From JBBRZF01 sp038236965 (GTDB taxonomy: Bacteria > Acidobacteriota > Terriglobia > Terriglobales > Acidobacteriaceae): a DNA stretch of 18,447 nucleotides. The stretch covers positions 1 through 18,447 of the forward strand of contig JBBRZF010000055.1 of assembly GCA_038236965.1 (NCBI GenBank), written 5' to 3'. Positions 1 through 7,819 of this stretch are shown here, one piece after another. The first letter of the stretch is position 1. The number at the start of each line of letters is the position of its first letter. Made by a program: the position numbers and the translations under genes. The notes under the pieces are model-generated. The model did no database searches. It worked only from the letters and a program-made list of their open reading frames with translations, and was not told the DNA's origin.

Positions 1-162
1 GAATCGTTCGAGGGCGCGCGCGTCGGAGGCGAATCGCTCGGGCAGGAATTTTAGAGCGACCTTGCGGCCCAAGCGCTGGTCTTCCGCTTCAAAGACATCT
101 CCCATGCCACCGCCGCCCAGCCGTTGCAGGATGCGATAGTGGGAAATTGTTTGGCCTATCAA
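1..162 (-). CDS. Ser/Thr protein kinase, N-terminal fragment (runs off window)
   Basis: Only the first 54 codons are present; the gene continues beyond base 1. The translation begins MIGQTISHYRILQRLGGGG and contains the glycine-rich ATP loop (LGGGGMGDVF) and the VALK strand whose Lys contacts ATP phosphates, so this is the N-lobe of a Hanks-type (PknB-like) Ser/Thr kinase. The start is a TTG at 162. It is preferred because a GGAGGGGAG Shine-Dalgarno lies just upstream and the kinase domain starts within a few residues, as in many acidobacterial kinases. A promoter candidate lies 28-56 bp upstream, in the gap after addA, so the gene is probably transcribed separately. Targets and C-terminal sensor domains cannot be seen. 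Confidence 0.9.
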   Translation of the reverse strand, partial: MIGQTISHYRILQRLGGGGMGDVFEAEDQRLGRKVALKFLPERFASDARALERF

Positions 163-189
163 GGGTGCTCCCCTCCGCCTCAAACGGGT

Positions 190-218
190 ATGTTAGGCCG
201 AGCGTGGTGCGCGGTCAA
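190..218 (-). promoter_or_regulatory. sigma70-type promoter candidate for the Ser/Thr kinase gene
   Basis: Read on the minus strand, TTGACC (213-218) is followed after 17 bp by TAACAT (190-195). Both boxes are close to consensus and the spacing is ideal. It sits in the 68-bp gap between the addA stop and the kinase TTG start. No transcript data support it. Confidence 0.55.
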
Positions 219-230
219 CGGCGGAGAAAG

Positions 231-3200
231 TTAATCGCTCTGAATCTCACATTCCCGCCATTTTTCCAGTAACGGGAAGTATAGTCCGGCACGCACGGGG
301 CGCGCTTCGCGCTTCTGCAGGACGCGGGCATAACGGACGAGCTGTTCACGATATTTTTCCACTTGCGCGTCGGCAAACTGGTCGGCATCCCCGCGAAGAG
401 GGCTGGTCTTGAAATCCACGATCCAGCGCGTACCCTGCTCATCGATGAAGGTGCGATCGATTTGAACGTGGTAAACGGCATCGGCCTCGACGGCGGAGAG
501 CGCGTATTCGGAACGCGCCTCGGGGTGCGGGGAGAGTATCCAGCGACCCCGCTGGTCGCGAAGGGTGAAGCGCAAGGCGGCCAGGGCGCGGTCGGCATCT
601 TCGTCCAAGACGTCGGCGGCCAGACCGCGATTCGCAAGCGCGGCACGGATGGAATCGCGATGATGCGCCAGCTTGTTTTCGTCCCAATTGGCCAGGCCCT
701 CGGTGGCAATGCGTTGCAAGAATGCGTGCACCACGGTTCCGATGGTTCGCGTGCGCTCACCCACCCACTCGAAGGTGATGTCGGCGGCGGTCGCGGTCTT
801 GTTCTCTGGCGCGGGCTGCCATAAGACGGCCGAAGGCGCTGCGGGAGATTGCCAGCCATCGGCCAGGCGACGGAGCGGGGGCAGGGAGTCGACATCGAAT
901 TCAGCAACATCGGATGCGGCTGAAATCTCGGAAACGTTTGCGCCCGTTGCCTGCTTTTTGGCAGCCTCCATAAATTCGTTTTCCACGATGTCCCAGAGGA
1001 GCGCCAGTAACGAGGTCTTTTCCGGCTTTGAAGCGTCGGCAAGCAACTCGCTCGCGGGCTTGCGCAAGTGTCCGAAGAGATGCAGTTCGCTCCGGGCGCG
1101 AGTGGCGGCTACATACAACACGCGCTTCGACTCTTCTTCGCTGCGGCGTTTTTCGTTGCCAGAAAGATAGGTGTAGAGATCGTCCTTTTCCGCAGCCCTG
1201 GCCTTGATGGGCGCGAGGAAGAGATCGGCCTCATTCATGCCGGGGCGTTCTTCCCAAAGCATGAGGCGCGATTCGTCGGAACGCGTCTTTCGACCAAGTC
1301 CGGGCAGGATGACGACATCGAACTCCAGCCCTTTTGCTTTGTGGATGGTCATCAACTGAACTTCGTCGGCGGCCAGGGCATCGGGTGCGGCGTAGAGCTT
1401 TCCCAAGGCTTCGTCGAGTTCCTCAAAATCGAGGTCACCCTCGCTCTCGAGTTTCTCCAGCAATTCGAAAAGCTGCTTCGCGGTTCCGAGTTCAGATACC
1501 GGAATGCAGGCGGGGCCGCCAAGCGCAATCCACGTGGACTCGACGAACTGACGTAGCGGCACACGTCCGAGGCGTTGCAAAGCCTGCTGCAAGACATCGC
1601 GTGTGCGCTGCAATCGCAGACGTTCCGGCGCAGGAAGCATGCTGCCATCCTGCATCGATTCCCAAACGCTGGCGTGGGGATGCGAGTTGCAAAGCTTGAA
1701 CAACGAGTCGAGAGTGAGCCCGCACCAGGGCGCACGCAGCACGGCAAGCCATGCGATGCGGTCCGCCGGATGCAAGAGGGCGCGGGTAAGCGAAACGATA
1801 TCCAGAACGACGGAACGATCTGCGAGGCTATCGATCTGTACGGCGCGGAACGGGACATTGCGCTGGTGAAGTTCGGCGACGATGTGGCGCAGGTGTTCGC
1901 GTGCGCGGACGAGCACAGCAATGCGCCGGGGCTTGGCGGGTTCGTCTGTCGAATGCGCTTCCTCGGCAACTCGCGCGCGAGCTTCTTCGATGACGCGCAC
2001 CACATCACGAGCTTCGCGAAGGCGACTGGATGTTTCGAAATAAGGATGGACCACCACGGCGGGGCGCTCGGTAGGCTCGTGGAACGCTGTCGAAGGCTCG
2101 AAGTGAACCGCGCCGGTGGCGACGTCGTCCGATTGCGGGAAGATGCCCTCGAAAGATTCGTTCACCCAATCGACGATGCGCGCCTGCGAGCGGAAGTTCT
2201 CGGTGAGCCGCAGTGGTTCAAGTGGAAGCAGGTCGAGTTTGCCGCTCTGCGCGCGCAAAAAGAGCGCAACCTCCGCCTGGCGGAAGCGATAAATGGACTG
2301 CATGGGGTCGCCGACGAGGAAGAGCGTGCGCGATCCATCGGTGGGCCAACCGCGAGTGAGTGCGCGAAGCAGTTGCACCTGGGAAACGGAAGTGTCTTGA
2401 AATTCATCGGCGAGCAAGTGTTCGATGGGATGACCGAGAGCGGACTCAACCGACTGCGATGCGAGCCCTTCGAGCGCAGCCAGCGAAACCTCGGTGAAGT
2501 CCACCGTCTGCTCGGCAGCAAAGACGATCCGGAGTTGTTCGAGGGCGCGCGGAAGCAGTTGGAATATCGCACGCAACATTTGCCACTGCGACTCTTCGTA
2601 GGCGCAGGGAGGAAGTGCGGCGACACCTGCAAGTTTTCCCTCGAGTCCGCTGATTTCCTTGAGGTCGGGAAGGATGTCGTCCTTCAGGCGCTTGCGTGGA
2701 AGCTCGGAACCTTTGGCAGGCAGACCGATGGTCGCAGAGATCGAAACGCGCCATCCACCTTTATCGGTGACAAGCAAGGAGGCGAGTCCGCACCAGTAAT
2801 CGAGGTCGTCCTTCGTGCATCCTGGGAAGCCGGGCATATTGCGAAGTACGGAAATGCGATGCGACGGCTTGATTTCGTGAAGGTTCGTACCTGCGTGACG
2901 GGCGATTTCGGCAAGCTCATCCTTTACGTGAGATGGAATCATCTGCTCAAGCTCGCTTAGATATGTGCAGACGATGCGCGCAAGGGTTGCCTCCAGTTCC
3001 GCGCGCAAGGCATCCACATCGCCATGATGCAGATGTCGGCTCCACTGGTCGCGTCGCTGCAACATGTCGGCCAGCAGCTTCTCAAGTTCGGGAACATTAT
3101 TTTCCAGATGCATGAGGGCGCGCCGGAGGGCATCGGCGGTCTCGCCCGGAGTTTCCAACAATCGTACGGTGGCGTGCGCAGCCTGAAGGTGGAGATTGCG

Positions 3201-3659
3201 CGCGTCTTCGGTGATGCCACCGAGCGCACCGAGGCGGGAGGTGAATGGCACCTGCTGCACGATGCTGTTGGAAAGCGAATCGATGGTAACGATGCGAAGG
3301 CGCGAGGGCGTCGCCAGAAGGTTCCAGTTGCGAACGGAATCCTGTTGCAAAACTGCTGCGGCTAGCGCGCGCGTTTCGGCCTGGTGGGGCTTTGTGACCG
3401 GCGTGCTTTCTTCGGCGTCGCGCAAAGCCTTCATGACGCGAGCGCGCATTTCGCCAGCGGCCTTTTTCGTGAACGTGATGGCGAAGATACGTTCGGGTTC
3501 GGCGACCGTAGCGAGCAAGGTGAGATAGCGCTGGATGAGCAGCTCGGTCTTTCCGGAACCCGCCGGGGCCTGCACGATGAACGAGCGGCGCGGATCGATG
3601 GCGGCGTTGCGTTGCTGCTGGTCGGCGGGCTCGCGACGCGGCCGTGAACTAGTCGCCAT
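231..3659 (-). CDS. addA: AddA-like ATP-dependent helicase/nuclease (UvrD family, exonuclease V beta-like)
   Basis: This is the helicase-nuclease subunit of an AddAB-type enzyme that resects double-strand DNA ends and prepares 3' tails for RecA. All UvrD/Rep superfamily 1 motifs are visible: Walker A QAPAGSGKT (about residues 30-38), AITFTKKAA, TIDSL, Walker B DEFQDTS, VGDPMQSIYRFR, LTENFRS, TIHKAKGLEFD and YVAATRA. A C-terminal RecB-like PD-(D/E)XK nuclease follows, with H in GTVVHAF, D in QIDRTF, VDFKTS (Asp about 1082, Lys 1084) and a QxxxY-type EQLVRY. The 1142-aa length fits AddA. I chose the ATG at 3659 because GGAGG lies 6 nt upstream and it overlaps the addB stop by 11 bp. The in-frame start at 3728 would add 23 basic residues and an 80-bp overlap. 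Translation is probably coupled to addB. Confidence 0.92.
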   Translation of the reverse strand: MATSSRPRREPADQQQRNAAIDPRRSFIVQAPAGSGKTELLIQRYLTLLATVAEPERIFAITFTKKAAGEMRARVMKALRDAEESTPVTKPHQAETRALAAAVLQQDSVRNWNLLATPSRLRIVTIDSLSNSIVQQVPFTSRLGALGGITEDARNLHLQAAHATVRLLETPGETADALRRALMHLENNVPELEKLLADMLQRRDQWSRHLHHGDVDALRAELEATLARIVCTYLSELEQMIPSHVKDELAEIARHAGTNLHEIKPSHRISVLRNMPGFPGCTKDDLDYWCGLASLLVTDKGGWRVSISATIGLPAKGSELPRKRLKDDILPDLKEISGLEGKLAGVAALPPCAYEESQWQMLRAIFQLLPRALEQLRIVFAAEQTVDFTEVSLAALEGLASQSVESALGHPIEHLLADEFQDTSVSQVQLLRALTRGWPTDGSRTLFLVGDPMQSIYRFRQAEVALFLRAQSGKLDLLPLEPLRLTENFRSQARIVDWVNESFEGIFPQSDDVATGAVHFEPSTAFHEPTERPAVVVHPYFETSSRLREARDVVRVIEEARARVAEEAHSTDEPAKPRRIAVLVRAREHLRHIVAELHQRNVPFRAVQIDSLADRSVVLDIVSLTRALLHPADRIAWLAVLRAPWCGLTLDSLFKLCNSHPHASVWESMQDGSMLPAPERLRLQRTRDVLQQALQRLGRVPLRQFVESTWIALGGPACIPVSELGTAKQLFELLEKLESEGDLDFEELDEALGKLYAAPDALAADEVQLMTIHKAKGLEFDVVILPGLGRKTRSDESRLMLWEERPGMNEADLFLAPIKARAAEKDDLYTYLSGNEKRRSEEESKRVLYVAATRARSELHLFGHLRKPASELLADASKPEKTSLLALLWDIVENEFMEAAKKQATGANVSEISAASDVAEFDVDSLPPLRRLADGWQSPAAPSAVLWQPAPENKTATAADITFEWVGERTRTIGTVVHAFLQRIATEGLANWDENKLAHHRDSIRAALANRGLAADVLDEDADRALAALRFTLRDQRGRWILSPHPEARSEYALSAVEADAVYHVQIDRTFIDEQGTRWIVDFKTSPLRGDADQFADAQVEKYREQLVRYARVLQKREARPVRAGLYFPLLEKWRECEIQSD

Positions 3660-6354
3660 GGTTGGCCTCCGCGTCTTCCTCGTCGTCGGCTTCCGGCTTG
3701 TGTTCTCCGATGCGGCAGAGCGGACCAAGTTCGCAGTTGCGGCAAGTGGTGTCGCCTTTTTTCGGAATCACCGCGGCTACGCCGTTCTGATATTCGGAGG
3801 CGAGGTCTTCGAGCGCGGAATTCCAATCGGCAAGCAGACTCTCCAGCGATTTGGAGTTTGCCTTCGAGCCGAGAGACGTTGTTACCTTAGGGAACACGCC
3901 CTCTTGCGAGGTGATGCCCTTGTACTCGATATCGCCGGGACGGATCTGGGCGAAGGCCACACCATCAAATTTCATTCCCGAATGGGCGGCATAGATGGGA
4001 AGCTGCGGCTCGTCCGGACGATCTTCGAGCCACGACTTTGTACTCGGTTCCGATGTCTTGTAATCGATCACGATGCTGCCGACGCCTGGGACGTGGTCGA
4101 TGCGGTCGGCCTTGATCCTGATCTCGACGGCGCCGATGGTGACGGTCTGCGGCTCGTCCCTTCGTTCGCCGGCTTCGGTATGCACCACTTCGAAAGGTCT
4201 CTCGCGAGATGCTTCGACATCCAGGAAAGCTTGAATCAATGAGGCCATTCGCACGCGTTCCAGCGCGGCGACTTCCCTGTCCCACACGGTCGCCTCGGAG
4301 ACGTGCTCTTTCACAAGCGCACGGTCTATGGAACGCCGCACGAGTTCCTCGCGCTCGTCGCCGGTACGTTTCTTCAGTTCGGCTTGCGTCTTCAACTCGT
4401 CCCAGATAAGCGCCAGGGCGGAGTGCAGAACCCTGCCCTTCAACCTCGCATTCAGGCCGGGTTCGGGTGTATCGATCTTTCTAGCACCGAGGCGAATCTC
4501 TGCGAAGGCGTGGAATGGGCAGGCAGCTTGCAGTTTGAAGACCGTGGTGCCGCCGCTCGACTTTCCCTCTAGAGCGGGACCGTTGTTGTCGGGGAGCGAA
4601 ACGATATCGGCTTCCGTGGCAGCCGCGATTTCCGTAATGTAGGAGGCGGTCGAAATGTCTTCGGCTCGTTGTTCGTACTTTCGCAGCAGCGAACTGGCGC
4701 GAAGCTCGCTCTCGCCTTCCATGAGTCCGTGACTGAAAATGACTTCGCGAGCGCTGCGTTGCAGGCGTTCGGTAGTGCGCTCGGCATAGGCGTATTGAAT
4801 GTCGGCAGAAGCGCCCGGAACAAGGGCTTTGCGCTGCAAAACGAGCGGGAGCAACGGATTAGGGTGCGACTCGGGAGGCCAAGAAGATTCATCGAGCCCC
4901 ATCACCCAGAGATGATCGAAGGTAGAGCCAGCAGCTTCGAGGATGCCGAGCACCTGTACGGGCGCACCGGTGTTCTCCGGCTGAAAAGTGGTCTCTCCGG
5001 CGAGGAGCGCGAGTCGCGCGGCAACCTCACTCCGGCCTATCCAGGGCTCCACTACATCGAGGTGCGCGAAGTCTCCGAGCAGTTCCACCCAGGCATCAAT
5101 CGCCTGATGTTCCCTGGAGTCGGGAGCGCGATCACCAGGCCAAGAGATGGCTTTCAAGAGGTCGGGAATCCTGGCGCTCCACTCCGAAGCCTTCAGACGG
5201 TCGGGCAGATTTCGCGTGGTGTGCTGGAAGGTTCGCAAAAAGCTCACGAGCAGCGGACACTTCGTATGCTTAGCGTTGCGCTCCGCTTCCAGCAACGACG
5301 CGGCTGTGTAATCGCGCTGGCCGAGCGAACGGAGGGTGGCATCGAACATCGCCCTTTGCGCGGACTCGGTTGCCGCTCCCTTGATGAAGGGCGAGCGCAA
5401 TAGGCGGCCCACTTCGTCCACCGAGATGGGAGCGAAGGCGAAGCGCAGGAAACGAAGCGCGGCTCCGATGATGGGCGTGTTCGCCAGCGGACGTCCCAAG
5501 GAGAGTTCAAAAGCACGACGGGTATCCGAGTGCGCGATGGAGAGCGCCTCGGGATGAAGAGCCTCCAGCAGCGCGCGTTCGAGCGCTCCCCGGTTTGCCT
5601 CGATATCAGGAACGATGATGCCGATGGTCGCCTTGGGATCGGCGTCGAGCAAAGCGCGCGACCAGTTGGCGGCAGAGATGATTTCGGCAGAGGCGTCTGC
5701 CAGCGGCAGCACGGATGCAGATTGGTTGGTTGTGACAAGTTCGGCAATCTCGTGCTTCACGCCTGCGGTGCTCAGTGCGCTGAGTACGGAGTGTTGCTGC
5801 GGAGTGATGCGGTCAAAACCATGCAGCAGGATTTCACTGGGAAGCGGCAGTCCGGGGGTAGCTAGATTATCGGCAAGAAGCTGGGGCAAGCGCGCTTCGT
5901 CCATCCAGTTGCTGGCCTTGGTGCGGCGCTTGAACTCCATGGCCCAATCGTAAAAGACGGCGGTATCGAGTTTCGTTTTGTAGAGACGCTCGTCGAGGCC
6001 GAGTTTGTACTCGTGGATACGCGACCAAGCGTTTGCGGCCATCTGCGCAGTGCGACGAATCTGCATTGCGCGTTCCTGCCGCGCCCGGATGATCAGTTCC
6101 CAGATAGCGAGTTGCTGCGTCTGGGTGAGGACCACGGGAGCGCCTGGAGCACGTAACACGTACTCGCTCCACAAGGAGCGCATCCACGCCGACCAAGTCA
6201 ATATCTGCGGCGAATCCCAGACGGTGCGGCCTGCAAGGCGCTGGCGCGCGTCGTAACGCACGCGAAGGAGACGCGCCGACCGCTTGTTGGCGGTAAGCAC
6301 GACTGCGCCGTTCTCTGCCGTCGCGAGCAGATCGAGTTCGGTCATGGAAGCCAT
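3649..6354 (-). CDS. addB: AddB-like PD-(D/E)XK nuclease (TIGR03623-type 'probable DNA repair protein')
   Basis: This 901-aa protein is the likely partner of the adjacent AddA. The N-terminus (VVLTANKRSARLLR) sits where other AddB proteins have a helicase Walker A, but no GxGKT is present, so ATPase activity is unlikely. The middle is helicase-like (HLWVMGLDESSWP; VIFSHG). The C-terminal nuclease has VIDYKTS (Asp764, Lys766) and a downstream Gln-Tyr (QLPIY). Four cysteines, C612 (QAACPF) and C871/C874/C880 (CRNCELGPLC), match the C...C-x2-C-x5-C arrangement that holds a 4Fe-4S cluster in characterised AddB. Two near starts exist (6354 and 6345); neither has a clear Shine-Dalgarno. The acidic tail (EADDEEDAEANHGD) ends inside the addA start region. 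It was recognised by motif; exact subfamily placement is less certain. Confidence 0.85.
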   Translation of the reverse strand: MASMTELDLLATAENGAVVLTANKRSARLLRVRYDARQRLAGRTVWDSPQILTWSAWMRSLWSEYVLRAPGAPVVLTQTQQLAIWELIIRARQERAMQIRRTAQMAANAWSRIHEYKLGLDERLYKTKLDTAVFYDWAMEFKRRTKASNWMDEARLPQLLADNLATPGLPLPSEILLHGFDRITPQQHSVLSALSTAGVKHEIAELVTTNQSASVLPLADASAEIISAANWSRALLDADPKATIGIIVPDIEANRGALERALLEALHPEALSIAHSDTRRAFELSLGRPLANTPIIGAALRFLRFAFAPISVDEVGRLLRSPFIKGAATESAQRAMFDATLRSLGQRDYTAASLLEAERNAKHTKCPLLVSFLRTFQHTTRNLPDRLKASEWSARIPDLLKAISWPGDRAPDSREHQAIDAWVELLGDFAHLDVVEPWIGRSEVAARLALLAGETTFQPENTGAPVQVLGILEAAGSTFDHLWVMGLDESSWPPESHPNPLLPLVLQRKALVPGASADIQYAYAERTTERLQRSAREVIFSHGLMEGESELRASSLLRKYEQRAEDISTASYITEIAAATEADIVSLPDNNGPALEGKSSGGTTVFKLQAACPFHAFAEIRLGARKIDTPEPGLNARLKGRVLHSALALIWDELKTQAELKKRTGDEREELVRRSIDRALVKEHVSEATVWDREVAALERVRMASLIQAFLDVEASRERPFEVVHTEAGERRDEPQTVTIGAVEIRIKADRIDHVPGVGSIVIDYKTSEPSTKSWLEDRPDEPQLPIYAAHSGMKFDGVAFAQIRPGDIEYKGITSQEGVFPKVTTSLGSKANSKSLESLLADWNSALEDLASEYQNGVAAVIPKKGDTTCRNCELGPLCRIGEHKPEADDEEDAEANHGD

Positions 6355-6492
6355 GGTTTAAGAGCGAGTATGTTAACGCGGAACAAAGGAGTTGGGGATG
6401 TGTATAAACGAAGTTTTCTGTGGAAAGCGCGGCATTTCATCAGGAATGCTGTGAATCCCGCGCCGGAAGCGGCTTTGCAGGGATAGAGCGTA

Positions 6493-6518
6493 CGCGGCGG
6501 CCTTGGTGGGCTGCCGCG
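6493..6518 (-). terminator. GC-rich hairpin downstream of osmC-like gene
   Basis: CGCGGCGGCC (6493-6502), a 6-nt loop and GGCTGCCGCG (6509-6518) form a 10-bp stem with one G-T wobble. It starts 26 bp after the stop codon at 6544. No good U-tract follows on the minus strand, so it may be a weak terminator or an RNA-stabilising stem. Confidence 0.45.
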
Positions 6519-6543
6519 TTTCTCCGTCAGTATAGGGTCGTGA

Positions 6544-6990
6544 TCACGCGTTGGCGTGAACGAAGACCGGTTCGAGCTTCGATTCGACCGTGATGGGCGC
6601 GTTCAGTGCACGAGAGATCGGGCATTTGGAGGCGGCTTCGACGATGGCCTTGTGGAATTCCGAGGGGTCGATCTCGCCGACCTGGACGCTGATCTTCACG
6701 ATTCCCTTTACTACTCGCCATCCATCCGCCTGCTGCTCCAGCTTTAAGGTGGCGTGGGTGGTGATGCCTTCGCTGCGGATCTGTATGCGCGAAAGTTCCT
6801 GCGCGACCATCATCGAAGTGCACGATGCAAGGGCGGCGGCAAGCATTTCCGTCGGGCTGGTGCAGGGGTCGTTTCCAAAGCTAGATCCAAAAGCATAGAG
6901 GGCGTTCTGTACGACGCCGCTGGAGGTAGTTACCTGGCCTTCGCCGGCACCGGGGCCTCCACGCCAGACTGCTGTTGCGCTGCGTTCCAT
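6544..6990 (-). CDS. OsmC/Ohr-family thiol peroxidase
   Basis: OsmC/Ohr enzymes reduce organic hydroperoxides with a pair of reactive cysteines in the cytoplasm. This 148-aa protein has the family length and both cysteines: C57 in LAAALASCTS and C123 in ASKCPIS. Glu49 (SPTEML) is at the position conserved in the family. The TSPTEMLAAALASC block resembles the OsmC branch more than Ohr; an extra Cys43 is present. The start at 6990 is well supported by GGAGGA 5 nt upstream. A MarR regulator lies 154 bp upstream in the same orientation, a common pairing for peroxide-defence genes, although that MarR lacks the OhrR-type N-terminal cysteine. Confidence 0.88.
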   Translation of the reverse strand: MERSATAVWRGGPGAGEGQVTTSSGVVQNALYAFGSSFGNDPCTSPTEMLAAALASCTSMMVAQELSRIQIRSEGITTHATLKLEQQADGWRVVKGIVKISVQVGEIDPSEFHKAIVEAASKCPISRALNAPITVESKLEPVFVHANA

Positions 6991-7050
6991 AAATCCTCCG
7001 TAAAAGTGCTGCAGGCCGGTATGAGGCGGCCTGCGAATTATGAATTACCT

Positions 7051-7072
7051 GGCCTCTGCTGCGAGCAGAGCC
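7051..7072. repeat. inverted repeat between marR-like and osmC-like genes
   Basis: CTCTGCT-GCG-AGCAGAG is a perfect 7-bp inverted repeat that extends to 9 pairs if one C is bulged. It lies about 60-80 bp before the osmC start and about 70 bp after the marR stop. It could be an operator or the stem of a weak terminator; no U-run follows. Confidence 0.4.
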
Positions 7073-7144
7073 GGGGTATGAATCTGCCGGGACTGGTTGA
7101 GCATTGCCGCTTTACGCGGTGTGCGCACAGGTGAGTCCAAGCGG

Positions 7145-7687
7145 TTATGAGTACATGCGATCGCTGGAAGCACGCAGCAGGCAGCGTTCGCTGAAGAATA
7201 CTTCGCATCCGGAACAGCCGTCGGCAGCCAAGGGCGTGCGTTCGCACATGCGGTAAGAAAGCGTTTGAAGGATGCGCGAGGCCTGCTGAACATCATGGGC
7301 CGAGAGCTCGCGGAAAAGATCCTGCAAAACGCGCAACCGAGCGGCATCGTAATCGGCAAGGACTCGACGTCCCGCTTCCGTCAACGACAACAAGGTGGAA
7401 CGGCGGTCGGCGGCCTCGGCGCGGCGCAACCATTTACCGCGCGCAAGGCGATCGACAGCCTTGCTGGCGGCAGCGTTGCTCACTCCGAGAAATGCAGCGA
7501 TCTCGCTTACCGTGTTGCGTTGGGTTGCGTGGAGAAGTTGCAGGGCCTGTATCTGGGCGAAGGAGAGATGCCGGCGCGATACTTCGCGAACCAGCTTATC
7601 TTCCAACAGGTCGGTGAGCGAGGCAGCGAATAAGTGTGCGCTTGCGGCCAACTCACGTGCGGGCTGATTTTTATGTTTGGTGTTCAT
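7145..7687 (-). CDS. MarR-family transcriptional regulator with a four-Cys C-terminal tail
   Basis: This 180-aa winged-helix regulator shows the MarR core: SFAQIQALQLLHATQ, the recognition-helix segment SEIAAFLGVSNAAASKAVDR, and the wing DRRSTLLSLTEAGRRVL (residues about 94-110). Flanking helices would form the dimer. Unusually, the last 35 residues contain the protein's only four cysteines, C148, C158, C161 and C169 (C-x9-C-x2-C-x7-C), which could bind zinc or an Fe-S cluster or act as a redox switch; that is inference. I chose the ATG at 7687. The upstream in-frame GTG at 7762 would place a strong inverted repeat (7727-7751) inside the gene. The osmC-like gene downstream is a natural target candidate. 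No clear Shine-Dalgarno is present. Confidence 0.85.
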   Translation of the reverse strand: MNTKHKNQPARELAASAHLFAASLTDLLEDKLVREVSRRHLSFAQIQALQLLHATQRNTVSEIAAFLGVSNAAASKAVDRLARGKWLRRAEAADRRSTLLSLTEAGRRVLADYDAARLRVLQDLFRELSAHDVQQASRILQTLSYRMCERTPLAADGCSGCEVFFSERCLLRASSDRMYS

Positions 7688-7726
7688 GGCCCGTAGGCCT
7701 CTTTCATGAATGCAAGACAACTGTAC

Positions 7727-7751
7727 AACCGCGTTAACATTCAACGCAGTT
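7727..7751. promoter_or_regulatory. inverted-repeat operator candidate upstream of marR-like gene
   Basis: AACCGCGTT (7727-7735), a 7-bp spacer and AACGCAGTT (7743-7751) form a 9-bp inverted repeat with one mismatch, 40 bp before the marR start. MarR proteins commonly bind such palindromes over their own promoter, so autoregulation is likely. A related half-site, TTTACGCGGT, occurs upstream of osmC at 7111-7120. No convincing -35/-10 pair was identified here. Confidence 0.5.
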
Positions 7752-7819
7752 ATCTGGGTCACGTCAGGATGTATTTCGGATACAGGGGGATGTGATAACT
7801 CGCGGGTGGGAACTGGGGC

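Noticed and set aside
1575..2960. 461-codon open frame on the plus strand opposite addA
   Set aside because: It is antisense to the helicase motifs, and its translation has no recognisable domain or Shine-Dalgarno. Long antisense frames are expected in GC-rich genes with strong third-position bias.
3660..3728. 23-residue N-terminal extension of AddA
   Set aside because: The extension overlaps the addB coding end by a further 69 bp, while the ATG at 3659 has a well-placed GGAGG.
3535..4242. 235-codon open frame spanning the addA/addB junction on the plus strand
   Set aside because: It is antisense to both genes, with no motif and no initiation signal.
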